NCBI GenBank assembly: GCA_963805255.1
Contig: CAWDTK010000021.1
Coordinates: 1 to 64,000 of the forward strand
Length of the DNA: 64,000 nucleotides
From: Bog-532 sp963805255
GTDB taxonomy: Bacteria; Actinomycetota; Actinomycetes; Streptosporangiales; Streptosporangiaceae
Direction: 5' to 3'
Positions 8,626-16,450 of the stretch are shown here, piece by piece. The translations under genes and the position numbers were made by a program. Every line of letters starts with the position of its first letter. Positions within the stretch are counted from its first letter, which is position 1. The notes below the pieces were generated by a model. It was given only the letters and a program-made list of their open reading frames with translations. It had not been told where the DNA came from and did not search any database.

Positions 8626-9600
8626 TCACAGGCTCGGCGGGCGCGATGGTGGGCGCGGCCGCGCGGCGGGGCGCGGACGGATGCCTCCAGCGGCGCTGAT
8701 GATGGGCCCTGCGTCCAGGATGGGGACCTGCTCGGCCGACAGCCAGCCGGGGCCCCATGCCCGGGTGGCTGCTTCGGCAAGGGCGACCCCGAAGGACTCA
8801 GCCGTCGCGAATCGTTCGGCTGGTTCGGTCGCCAGGCCGCGCATCACAACCGCCGCTACCGGGTCCGGCACGCTGGGGGCCACGTCGCGGAGCGGTATGG
8901 GTGTCTCATAGGCGTGCTTGAACAGAAGCGCCACGTCCTCGCCATCGCTGGCAAAGGGGAGGGCATCGGCGAGCAGCTCGTACAGCATCGTCGCCACACC
9001 GTACACGTCCGTCGCGGGCGACAGCTGCCCGCCGCGTACCTGTTCCGGGGCGATGTACGCCGGTGTTCCGAGCACTTCGCCGGCGCGGGTAACGACGGTA
9101 TCCGGCCCGCCGACGACCTTGGCGATCCCGAAGTCGGTGACCTTGAGGACCCCGCTGGCGGCGAAGAGCATGTTCTCGGGCTTGACATCGCGGTGCAGGA
9201 CTCCGCGCCGGTGCGCCGCGCCGAGCCCGCTCGTGCAGGCCAGCGACACCGCCACCGCGTACGGGGCGGTGAGGCGGCCCGCGGCGCGGACGCGGCTGCG
9301 CAACGTCCCTCCGGGGAGAAGTTCCATGACGAGCAGGCAGACGCCGTCACGCTCGACGAAGTCGTACACCGGCACGACGTGCGGATGATCGAGGGAGGCG
9401 AGGACGCGGGCCTCCGCTGTGAAACGGCGCCGTACTGCCGGGTCGTCCGCGAGCGCCGCGGGAAGCTGCTTGATCGCCACCCGGCGGTCGAGCTGCCGGT
9501 GCTGGCCGGAGACCACCACTCCCCAACCGCCCTTGCCCAGCTCGTCACCGATGTCATAGGCGGGTAGCACACTGCTGAGCAGTTCTCGGTCAACGCTCAT
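8626..9600 (-). CDS. Ser/Thr protein kinase (PknB/Hanks type), tail truncated by TGA
   Basis: Eukaryotic-type kinase domain, complete at about residues 12-275. Gly loop ELGKGGWGVVVSG, catalytic Lys in VAIKQL, catalytic loop HRDVKPENML, DFG motif (VTDFGIAKVV), activation segment with GTPAYIAPEQV and DVYGVATMLYELL. The start MSVDRELLSS at 9600 is preferred because 21 upstream codons are Pro/Ser/Arg-rich and lie before the conserved region. After the kinase domain comes a short Pro/Arg-rich stretch ending PPSL*, where a membrane segment normally follows; that segment is in frame after the stop. As it stands the product would be cytosolic. Likely substrates include the FHA proteins nearby, which is inference from context. 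Confidence 0.92.
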   Translation of the reverse strand: MSVDRELLSSVLPAYDIGDELGKGGWGVVVSGQHRQLDRRVAIKQLPAALADDPAVRRRFTAEARVLASLDHPHVVPVYDFVERDGVCLLVMELLPGGTLRSRVRAAGRLTAPYAVAVSLACTSGLGAAHRRGVLHRDVKPENMLFAASGVLKVTDFGIAKVVGGPDTVVTRAGEVLGTPAYIAPEQVRGGQLSPATDVYGVATMLYELLADALPFASDGEDVALLFKHAYETPIPLRDVAPSVPDPVAAVVMRGLATEPAERFATAESFGVALAEAATRAWGPGWLSAEQVPILDAGPIISAAGGIRPRPAARPRPPSRPPSL

Positions 9601-10034
9601 CGGCGGCCGGCCTTTCTGCAGGCGGCTGGATCGGGCCTGAGGCGCGGATGGCGGGATCCGCAAAGCCGACTTGCGTGATCATAGCGCATCCAACTGCGGG
9701 TCTTCACTGGCCTGCTCGCCGCCCTGCCGGTAGTGACGCGGCCGTGGCGACGGATTCCTGATCAGTTCATCCGGCCGGGTGTTTACGAGTACAAGGGGAA
9801 ATCCTACGATGTGCCCAAAGGGAGGGTATGCATTCCACGCAGCGCGAGTGCGCGGTGAACCAGGCGTGCGCGCGAGCTGTGTTGTCCTTTAGCGACAAGA
9901 AACGCGACCGGGGGGACCATCCGAGACGAGCCTCGCGTGAGTTATGGCCCTAGCCTCCTCACGCGTCGCCGACAGGACGCGACTCGCCGGCCGGCAAAAC
10001 GGAGTACGGCCATTCACGGTCGGGGGAGAGGCCA
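9601..10034. promoter_or_regulatory. Divergent intergenic region between the kinase and CNBD-redox operons
   Basis: 434 bp without a convincing gene. It must hold the promoters of the minus-strand kinase and the plus-strand CNBD-oxidoreductase pair. A partly palindromic TGCGTGATCATAGCGCA (about 9670-9690) with a central TGATCA is the only operator-like motif I can pick out. A purine-rich Shine-Dalgarno (GGGGGAGAG) precedes the GTG at 10035. Confidence 0.5.
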
Positions 10035-10511
10035 GTGTCTTTTTTCGACTACCCAAACGAACCGCCCGCCTCATCGGGCAATGTCGATCAGTTGCTGGCC
10101 GGCGCCTCCGACGAGGAGTGGGCGACGCTGCTGGAACATACCCGCTACCGCCGGTTCGGTCCCGGCGACGCGGTCGTGACGGCCGGGGCTGAGGACCAAT
10201 CGCTGTATCTCGTCCTCGAGGGTCAGCTGGAGGTCCTGGCCGATCGCGGGCGGCGGGGACACCGCCGGATCGCATCGATCGCTGCGGGCAGTGTGATCGG
10301 GGAGCTGTCATTCTTCGACGGCGGCGCCCGTTCGGCCCTGGTCCGTGCGGTGACGCCTGCGGTGCTCGCCGAGCTGTCGCCGGCCGAATTCGATGCCCTC
10401 GCGGTCGCGAGCCCGGTCCTTGCCCGCCGGCTGCTGTTCGACCTCGGCCGGATCCTGGCCCGGCGGCTGCGCGTCGCGCTGCGGGACATGACGATCGCCG
10501 GGGTGAGCTGA
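10035..10511 (+). CDS. Cyclic-nucleotide-binding-domain protein (first gene of the redox operon)
   Basis: 158 aa, one CNBD without a DNA-binding domain. The beta roll YRRFGPGDAVVTAGAE and LVLEGQLEV are followed by a phosphate-binding cassette GELSFFDGGARSALVRA that keeps the Arg expected to contact the cyclic phosphate, unlike the CNBD protein at 7841-8263. A C-terminal helical part (VLARRLLFDLGRILARRLR) resembles the CNBD C-helix. GTG start with a clear GGGGGAGAG Shine-Dalgarno. Its TGA overlaps the ATG of the next gene (TGATG), so it is tightly coupled to the FHA-redox protein. I infer that it senses a cyclic nucleotide, possibly made by the cyclase at 13598-14572. Confidence 0.9.
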   Translation: MSFFDYPNEPPASSGNVDQLLAGASDEEWATLLEHTRYRRFGPGDAVVTAGAEDQSLYLVLEGQLEVLADRGRRGHRRIASIAAGSVIGELSFFDGGARSALVRAVTPAVLAELSPAEFDALAVASPVLARRLLFDLGRILARRLRVALRDMTIAGVS

Positions 10512-13500
10512 TGGCCGGGCCGCCGATCGTTGAGATCAGGGAGCCGGGCCGGCCGGGCCGCCGGGTGGTCGTGGACCGGGCGATCGAGGTCGGGCGGGAG
10601 TGCGACGGCGAGGTGCTGTCGGACGAAGGCGTGTCGCGACGCCACCTGAGGCTGGTGCCCAGCCCGGTCGCGCTGTCCGTCGTCGACCTCGGCAGCCGGA
10701 ACGGAACGCTGGTCAACGGGGTGCCGATCACGGGCCGGGTGGTTCTCGAGCCCGGCGCCGTCGTCCGCCTCGGCAGCACCGAGATCATGATGATCGGCCG
10801 GGCGGAGCGCGCCGAGCCGCCCGCGGCCAGGGTGACACTGCGTGGCGGGCAGGCCGCCGCGCTGGCCGTGCCGCCGCCCCCGGCCGCACCGGAGGTGCCG
10901 CGTGCCCCGTCGCCGGTGTCGAGGTTCTGGGCGCGGGTTCTCGGGACGGAGCCGCGGCCGGGCGAGCCGCTGTTCCCGGCCTACACCGAGATGCGCCGCC
11001 GGCTTCCGCTGCGGGCCTGGCACGTGATCCGGACCGCCAGCGTGCTCGCCTACATCGCGCTGTGCATCACCTTGTTCATCAGGCCGGCGGGCGGCCAGTT
11101 CTGGTTCTTCAAGGTGATCGTGCCGCTGCTGCCGATCCTGTTCTTCACGGCGCCGGGGCTGTGGCGCAACATCTGCCCGCTGGCCGCCTCTAACCAGGCG
11201 CCGCGGTGGTTCGGCTTCACCCGCGCGTTCACCCCGCCGGACTGGCTCCGCCGGTACGGCGCCATCATCTCGATCGTCCTGTTCTTCGGCATCACCAGCA
11301 CGCGCATCGCCTTCTTCAACAGCAACGGGGCGGGCCTGAGCGTGCTGCTCCTGGTGACGATCATCGGCGCCTTCATCACGGGCTTCATGTTCAAGGGCAA
11401 GAGCGGCTGGTGCACCAGTACCTGCCCGCTGCTGCCGCTGCAGCGCGTCTACGGCCAGACACCGTTCGCGAAGGTACCCAACAGCCACTGCCAGCCGTGT
11501 GTGGGGTGCACGAAGAACTGCTACGACTTCCGGCCCAGCGTCGCCTACCAGGCGGATCTGCACGATCCCGACCCGAACTGGTCCGCGCCGAGGAAGCTGT
11601 TCGTCTCCGCCCTGCCCGGGTTCGTCCTGGGTTTCTTCCTCCTCCTCAGCCACCCCGGCATCGCACTCCCCCAGGTTTACCTGCGGTTTGCCTTGTTCTT
11701 CGTAGGCAGCGTCGGGCTGTTCTACGCCCTGCAGGCGCTGCTCAGCCTCACCACGCCGGTGCTGATCGCGTTCTGGGCCGCGACCGCGATCAGCATCTTC
11801 TACTGGTTCAGCGCCATCACCCTGGAGGATTCGTTCGCCACGATCACCGGTCTCCACCTGCCGTGGCTGCGGTGGGCGATCCGGGTGATCGTGTGGGTCC
11901 TGGCCCTGTTCTGGATCGCCAGGACCTACGTCAAGGCACGCCAGTACGAGGAGGAGGAGGCGTCGCGCCCGGCCCTGCCGGTGATCCAGATCAGCCCGCG
12001 GGCCAAGAAGGTGGCGGAGAAGGTCGCCGCCGCGAGCGGGCCCGAGGTCCGGTTCACCGGCAGCGACAAGCCCGCGCAGGCCGAGATCGGGATGAGCCTG
12101 CTGGCCCTGGCCGAACGCGAGAGCCAGCCCATCGAGGCCGGCTGCCGGATGGGCGTGTGCGGCGCCGACCCCGTCGCGGTCCTGGCGGGGGGCGGGTGCC
12201 TGACTGCGCCGGACGAGGACGAGCTGAATACGCTCCGGCGGCTCGGATTCGCGGACAATACCCGGATGGCCTGCGTGGCGCGTATCGAGTCCGGGCCGGT
12301 GACCGTGTCGCTGACGCCCGAACCCGGCAGCCCGCAGCAGGGCCAGGCGGCCGACTTCGACCGGTCGATCGTCAGCGTGGTCGTGCTCGGGAACGGCATC
12401 GCCGGCGTGACCGCCGCCGACTTCGTCCGCCGCGGCCATCCGGACTGCGAGATCCACGTGGTCGGCAGCGAGTCGCACGTGCTGTACAACCGGATGGGGA
12501 TCTCCCGGCTGGTATTCGGCCGGTCGGCGATGCAGGGCCTGTACCTGCTGCCCGAGCAGTGGTATGACGAGCACCAGATCGTCGCCTGGCTGAACACCGT
12601 GGCCAGCCGCATCGACCTGGAATCGAAGCGGGTCTTCCTGGCCACCGGCGACACGCTCCCGTATGACCGGCTGATCCTGGCGATGGGCAGTAGCAGCGCG
12701 CTGCCCCCGGTGGCGGGCGTCGGCCGGCCGGGCAGTTTCGTGCTGCGCAGCGCGGCGGACGCCATGCTGATCCGTGCCTACGCCCAGGAACACGGCTGCC
12801 GCGACGCCGTGGTCGCCGGCGGCGGCCTGCTTGGCCTCGAGGCCGCGCATTCGCTGCACGAACTCGGCCTGCGGGTGACCGTGCTTGAACGCGGCGCGCG
12901 GCTCCTGTCGCGCCAGATCGATGAGTACTGCAGCGAGCTGGTGGATGCGCACTTCGCGCGCATCGGCATGCAGGTGCTCTACCAGGCCGAGGCCGACTCA
13001 CTCACCGGCGAGGACAGGGTTGACGGTGTCGCCCTCAAGGACGGACGGGTGCTGCGCTGCGACATGTTCCTCGCGGCGGTCGGGATCCGGCCCAACGCCG
13101 AGATTGCGCGCCAGGCGGGCATCTCGGTCAACCGCGGCGTCATTGTCAACGACCGGATGGAGACATCCGTTCCCGGGGTGTTCGCGGCGGGTGATGTGGC
13201 CGAGCACGACGGGCGGGTCCTTGGGCTATGGCCGATCGCGGCCAAACAGGGCGAGGTCGCGGCAATGAACGCGCTCGGCGGCAACGAAACGCTCACCGCG
13301 GAGGTTCCGGCGACGATCCTCAAGGGTGTCGGCCTCGACCTGTTCTCGATCGGCAGGTTCGCGGCACAGGCGGGCGAAGAGGTCGTCGTCGACGAGAATC
13401 CGGATCCGTCGGCTCCGTCCTACCGGCGGCTGGTGATCTCGAAGGGACGGGCGGTGGGTGCCGTCGTGCTGGGCAACCAACCCGAAGTTGTCGCCGCGGT

Positions 13501-13618
13501 CACGACGGCGGTCAAGAACCGCGCGGAGATCCGTCAGGTGCAGCTCGCTGAGCTGCGGCGCGGTGACTGGGGGGTGCTGAAGAACGTGGGCCGGGTCTCA
13601 GAGCCGACCGGCGCCTAG
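10511..13618 (+). CDS. FHA + membrane [4Fe-4S] + [2Fe-2S] + FAD/NAD(P)H oxidoreductase fusion
   Basis: 1035-aa multidomain protein. (1) FHA domain, about residues 15-90, with VGRECD, SRRHLRL and NGTLVNGVPI, expected to bind phospho-Thr. (2) Six or more hydrophobic segments at about 165-475. Between the early ones lie CPLAASNQAP and the iron-sulfur motif HCQPCVGCTKNC (Cys327, 330, 333, 337), recalling the NapH/NosR/CcoG membrane ferredoxin group. (3) A plant-type [2Fe-2S]-like domain, about 505-600, with C545-x4-C550, Asp553 in place of the usual third Cys, then C563 and C588. (4) A pyridine-nucleotide-disulfide-type FAD domain, about 620-1000, with VVVLGNGIAGVTAA, the second nucleotide fold VVAGGGLLGLEAAHS and VFAAGDVAEH, resembling NAD(P)H nitrite reductase or rubredoxin reductase. 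The likely path is NAD(P)H to FAD to [2Fe-2S] to [4Fe-4S] to a membrane acceptor. Its end overlaps the convergent cyclase gene by 21 bp. Confidence 0.9.
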   Translation: MAGPPIVEIREPGRPGRRVVVDRAIEVGRECDGEVLSDEGVSRRHLRLVPSPVALSVVDLGSRNGTLVNGVPITGRVVLEPGAVVRLGSTEIMMIGRAERAEPPAARVTLRGGQAAALAVPPPPAAPEVPRAPSPVSRFWARVLGTEPRPGEPLFPAYTEMRRRLPLRAWHVIRTASVLAYIALCITLFIRPAGGQFWFFKVIVPLLPILFFTAPGLWRNICPLAASNQAPRWFGFTRAFTPPDWLRRYGAIISIVLFFGITSTRIAFFNSNGAGLSVLLLVTIIGAFITGFMFKGKSGWCTSTCPLLPLQRVYGQTPFAKVPNSHCQPCVGCTKNCYDFRPSVAYQADLHDPDPNWSAPRKLFVSALPGFVLGFFLLLSHPGIALPQVYLRFALFFVGSVGLFYALQALLSLTTPVLIAFWAATAISIFYWFSAITLEDSFATITGLHLPWLRWAIRVIVWVLALFWIARTYVKARQYEEEEASRPALPVIQISPRAKKVAEKVAAASGPEVRFTGSDKPAQAEIGMSLLALAERESQPIEAGCRMGVCGADPVAVLAGGGCLTAPDEDELNTLRRLGFADNTRMACVARIESGPVTVSLTPEPGSPQQGQAADFDRSIVSVVVLGNGIAGVTAADFVRRGHPDCEIHVVGSESHVLYNRMGISRLVFGRSAMQGLYLLPEQWYDEHQIVAWLNTVASRIDLESKRVFLATGDTLPYDRLILAMGSSSALPPVAGVGRPGSFVLRSAADAMLIRAYAQEHGCRDAVVAGGGLLGLEAAHSLHELGLRVTVLERGARLLSRQIDEYCSELVDAHFARIGMQVLYQAEADSLTGEDRVDGVALKDGRVLRCDMFLAAVGIRPNAEIARQAGISVNRGVIVNDRMETSVPGVFAAGDVAEHDGRVLGLWPIAAKQGEVAAMNALGGNETLTAEVPATILKGVGLDLFSIGRFAAQAGEEVVVDENPDPSAPSYRRLVISKGRAVGAVVLGNQPEVVAAVTTAVKNRAEIRQVQLAELRRGDWGVLKNVGRVSEPTGA

Positions 13619-14572
13619 CGCCTCGACCGCCTGGTTGCGGCCCTTCACCCGGATGGCCGACGGCGGGGTGAAGGCGAAACTCGCCGCGGTCGCGCGGTGG
13701 ACGGCGTCGGTCACCAAGACGTCCGGCCGGCCGTCCCGGCCCGCGATTCCGGAGAGCCGGAACGCCACGTTCGTCGTGTCGCCGAACACCGATACGAGCA
13801 TCCCGGTCAGCAGGCTCACCGCCGCCGGCCCGCAGGCGACACCCCAGCCCATCCGCAGCGTTTCGCCTGCTGGATCCCGCAGATCCAGGCCCGCCGCGAT
13901 CCGCGGCACTATCTCCGCGGCCTCCACCGCGAAGGCCACCGCCGCCCGGGCGGCGTCCGGGACGGCGGCGGCCTCCCATGTCGCGAAGAACGCGTCGCCC
14001 ACGTAGTTGCTGAGCGTGCCTCGATGCCGGGACAGGATCTGCCGCAGCTCCGCGTACAGACGGTCGATGTTCTGCAGGAGCACGCGGTCGTCGGTGTACT
14101 CGGCGATGCTGGAGAATGTCACGATGTCGCCGACCACCATGGCCATGTCGGCGACAGCGATATGCCGGACTGTCTCCAGCGCGCCGGTGCCTGACATCGC
14201 GGCGAACCGCCGGGAGCGAAACTGCAGTTCCGCGCTGCCCAGACGCACCCGATCACCCGGCATGATCCGGACCGGAACGGATCGCTCTATCCGCTGTCCA
14301 TTGAGCCGGGTCCCGTTCGTGCTGCAGTCGGTCAGCCAGGCCTGATCGCGATCGAAGTCCAGCCGCAGCTCCAGGTGTGTCCGGGAGATGGCAGGGTCGT
14401 CGATCAGCAACCGGTGCTGCTCATCGACACCGGCACACTCCCTGCCGACGGCAATCCAGTCGTAGACCGGCGCCGACCGCTCCTCGGCGAGGTCCGGCGC
14501 GATGACAAGCATGCCCGGTATCGCGATGGCTTCGTCGGAACCGGGCCGATCGTGCCCGGCGTCACCGTACAT
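13598..14572 (-). CDS. FHA-class III nucleotide cyclase
   Basis: 324 aa. N-terminal FHA domain (about 35-115: VGRECAG, SRTHLELR, NGTRLNGQ) joined to a class III adenylate/guanylate cyclase domain (about 135-320). Metal-binding Asp residues are present in VVGDIVTFSS and YVGDAFFATW; the transition-state Asn and Arg are present in GDTTNVAFRLSG. The purine-reading positions look altered: the Lys usually found in KxxGD is Asn in LSNYVGD, and the Asp of the RDYxxxGD segment is replaced (GMLVSVFGDTTN). Activity is plausible but base preference is open. It overlaps the upstream FHA gene by 11 bp, so the two form an operon, and it converges with the FHA-redox gene. Confidence 0.9.
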   Translation of the reverse strand: MYGDAGHDRPGSDEAIAIPGMLVIAPDLAEERSAPVYDWIAVGRECAGVDEQHRLLIDDPAISRTHLELRLDFDRDQAWLTDCSTNGTRLNGQRIERSVPVRIMPGDRVRLGSAELQFRSRRFAAMSGTGALETVRHIAVADMAMVVGDIVTFSSIAEYTDDRVLLQNIDRLYAELRQILSRHRGTLSNYVGDAFFATWEAAAVPDAARAAVAFAVEAAEIVPRIAAGLDLRDPAGETLRMGWGVACGPAAVSLLTGMLVSVFGDTTNVAFRLSGIAGRDGRPDVLVTDAVHRATAASFAFTPPSAIRVKGRNQAVEALGAGRL

Positions 14573-15773
14573 CGACTGGCCCGGTGATCTGATCGGATGG
14601 TCCGGTGATCTGGAAGACGAAGACCTGCCGGCCGATGCGCAGGCTCCAGCCCGGCGGCAACCGGCTCGGCTCTGTGCCTATCCGTGTCCACTCGCCGGCT
14701 CCTGGCGGGCTGATATAGGTCCCGTGCGTCGAGGAGGCATCACATACCAGGACAGCCCCGTTCTCGACGGAGATGTACGCGTGAACGCGCGAGACCATAT
14801 TGTCTGGATCCTGCATCAAGATCGGCGAGGCGGCGCCGCTCTGCACCAAGGGGTCGTTGTGTGGCTCACGGCCGAGGACGTAGGCACGGTCCAGGAAAAT
14901 GACAGGCCCATTCTCCGACTTCAGCACTCCCAGCGGCATCTGCGCCGCCACCGTCGGGCCGGCAGGCGAGGAGCGGCCGGCTGGTTCGGGGCGCGCGGCA
15001 GTCTCCGCCGTGCCCGCCAGAGTCTCCGTTGTGCCCGGCAGGTCGCGATGTCCGGCCGAGGGGGCCCCGTCGGCGGACGCGGCGGACGGCGCAGGTGTGG
15101 CCGGGTGCGCGAGCGGGGAATCCCCCTCCGTAGCCGGATGCGCGAGCGGGGAAGCCCCCTCCGTGACCGGATGCGCGAGCGGGGAATCCCCCTCCGTGAC
15201 CGGATGCGCGAGCGGGGAATCCCCCTCCGTGACCGAGCTGGCGCCGGACGCGGCCTGTCCTGGCTCGCGGGCACTCCCGAGCCGGGTCAGGACGAACCCC
15301 TGTCCCGGTACCACCCCCTCCCGGAGGTCGGACCTTGGCTGCGCCTGGACCGGCTGGCCGGCCGTGCTGCCGATCGCGAGTCGCTCGAACGAGCCGGGGA
15401 CGATCTGGTCGACCCAGGTCAGGGCCTGTTCTCCGGACAGCTGGCGCGTCGAGTCGTGCTCGGTGACCGCACACCACACCGCGCCGCGCAGGAACATAAC
15501 GACGCCGTCGTGTACTGGTGCCACTATCCCGAACGCGACGCCATCGTCGCGCATGTGGCTGACAACCCAGGTGGCCAGGCGGGCTGCGATCATGCTGGCC
15601 GGCAACTCGGGGCCCGAGGCGATAGCGGCCGCCAGGTCGAGGAGTTCCTCGGCGACCTCGTTAGCGTCCCCTTCGGTCGCTGCGTCGCGCGGGATCAGGA
15701 TGACCGTGTCGCCGAACCGACCGACGAGGCCACAACCTGGCTCGATGCCTATGTGTGTTGTCATCTGTTCCAT
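14562..15773 (-). CDS. FHA-domain protein with repeat linker
   Basis: 403 aa. The N-terminal globular part (about 1-150, GIEPGCGLVGRFGDTVILIP, followed by VVSHMRDDGVAFGIVAPV) is not a family I can name. The middle is low-complexity with four 11-residue repeats of VTEGDSPLAHP type. The C-terminus (about 285-395) is an FHA domain: YVLGREPHND, VSRVHAYISV, SSTHGTYIS. No membrane segment. It sits between DUF6529 and the FHA-cyclase on the same strand and overlaps the cyclase start. The Thr/Ser-rich repeats could be kinase target sites for another FHA domain in the module; that is inference. Confidence 0.85.
   Translation of the reverse strand: MEQMTTHIGIEPGCGLVGRFGDTVILIPRDAATEGDANEVAEELLDLAAAIASGPELPASMIAARLATWVVSHMRDDGVAFGIVAPVHDGVVMFLRGAVWCAVTEHDSTRQLSGEQALTWVDQIVPGSFERLAIGSTAGQPVQAQPRSDLREGVVPGQGFVLTRLGSAREPGQAASGASSVTEGDSPLAHPVTEGDSPLAHPVTEGASPLAHPATEGDSPLAHPATPAPSAASADGAPSAGHRDLPGTTETLAGTAETAARPEPAGRSSPAGPTVAAQMPLGVLKSENGPVIFLDRAYVLGREPHNDPLVQSGAASPILMQDPDNMVSRVHAYISVENGAVLVCDASSTHGTYISPPGAGEWTRIGTEPSRLPPGWSLRIGRQVFVFQITGPSDQITGPVDVR
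15097..15228. repeat. 33-bp in-frame tandem repeat in the FHA gene
   Basis: Four 33-bp copies with a few base changes, each encoding 11 residues of the VTEGDSPLAHP type. The length keeps the reading frame. Confidence 0.95.
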
Positions 15774-15825
15774 GGCGCTTCCCCCTTCGTGATCGACAAG
15801 CGGACCTGAACGTCCCTGCGGATGG

Positions 15826-16392
15826 TCAGGAATGCACTCCCCGGGTGGTGAAGAGCCACAGCGCCGAGGTCGCCCACAGTGCGATCAGCGATACGAAGAC
15901 CACGCCGCCCAGGACGGGAATGACCCACCTGGGCATTGCGCCGGGCCGGGTGATGCTGAGGCTGAGCATCTTTGCCACGAACGCGCCGTAGAAGATGCAG
16001 CCGAGTACCGAGTGCACGAGCACGCGGATCGAGTAGGTCTGGAATCCCAGCGCGAAGATGCAGTGGACAATGACCGGCACCGTGAGCAGAATCGCGATCC
16101 GGCCCGACCAGCGGTGCAGGGTACGGATCCAGGCAGCGGCGGCTGGCCGGGACATCCGGGAAGCGCTGACGAGCTGGACGACCGCGAACACAGCCGCCGC
16201 CGTGGTCAGCCAGGCTTTGGCATACAACGCCCCGGAGAACCCGGCGATGTCGAGCGAGAACCCGGTGGGGTGGTGCAACCTGGCGTATATCCCGAGCGCG
16301 AGGGCGACAGCGCAGCCGCCGAGCAGGGCAAGGAGCAGAGGCCGGAAGTATTGGTCGCGGGCCGGGGTGGCAGGCTCTTGCGCGCTCGTCAT
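15826..16392 (-). CDS. DUF6529 membrane protein, heme-b-like helices
   Basis: 188 aa with five to six hydrophobic segments. Histidines fall in or at the ends of helices in LHRWSGRIAIL, VIVHCIFALGF and VLVHSVLGCIF, the pattern of a cytochrome b561/ferric-reductase-like four-helix heme domain. I read it as DUF6529; a heme role is inference from the His placement. It lies between the secreted repeat protein and the FHA protein on the same strand, 53-58 bp from each, so probably in one operon. It is a reasonable membrane electron acceptor for the convergent FHA-[Fe-S]-FAD protein. Confidence 0.78.
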   Translation of the reverse strand: MTSAQEPATPARDQYFRPLLLALLGGCAVALALGIYARLHHPTGFSLDIAGFSGALYAKAWLTTAAAVFAVVQLVSASRMSRPAAAAWIRTLHRWSGRIAILLTVPVIVHCIFALGFQTYSIRVLVHSVLGCIFYGAFVAKMLSLSITRPGAMPRWVIPVLGGVVFVSLIALWATSALWLFTTRGVHS

Positions 16393-16450
16393 CGCGCAGG
16401 CTCCCCTCCTACGCAGGATGGTTCTCCCACCCCGGGTCTGTCGTGGCCTC

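Noticed and set aside
10223..12952. A 909-codon minus-strand open frame opposite the FHA-redox gene
   Set aside because: Low-complexity charged composition and no motif; plus-strand domains are unambiguous.
15097..15228. Possible CRISPR-like 33-bp repeats
   Set aside because: Contiguous in-frame repeats inside an FHA protein gene, no spacers.
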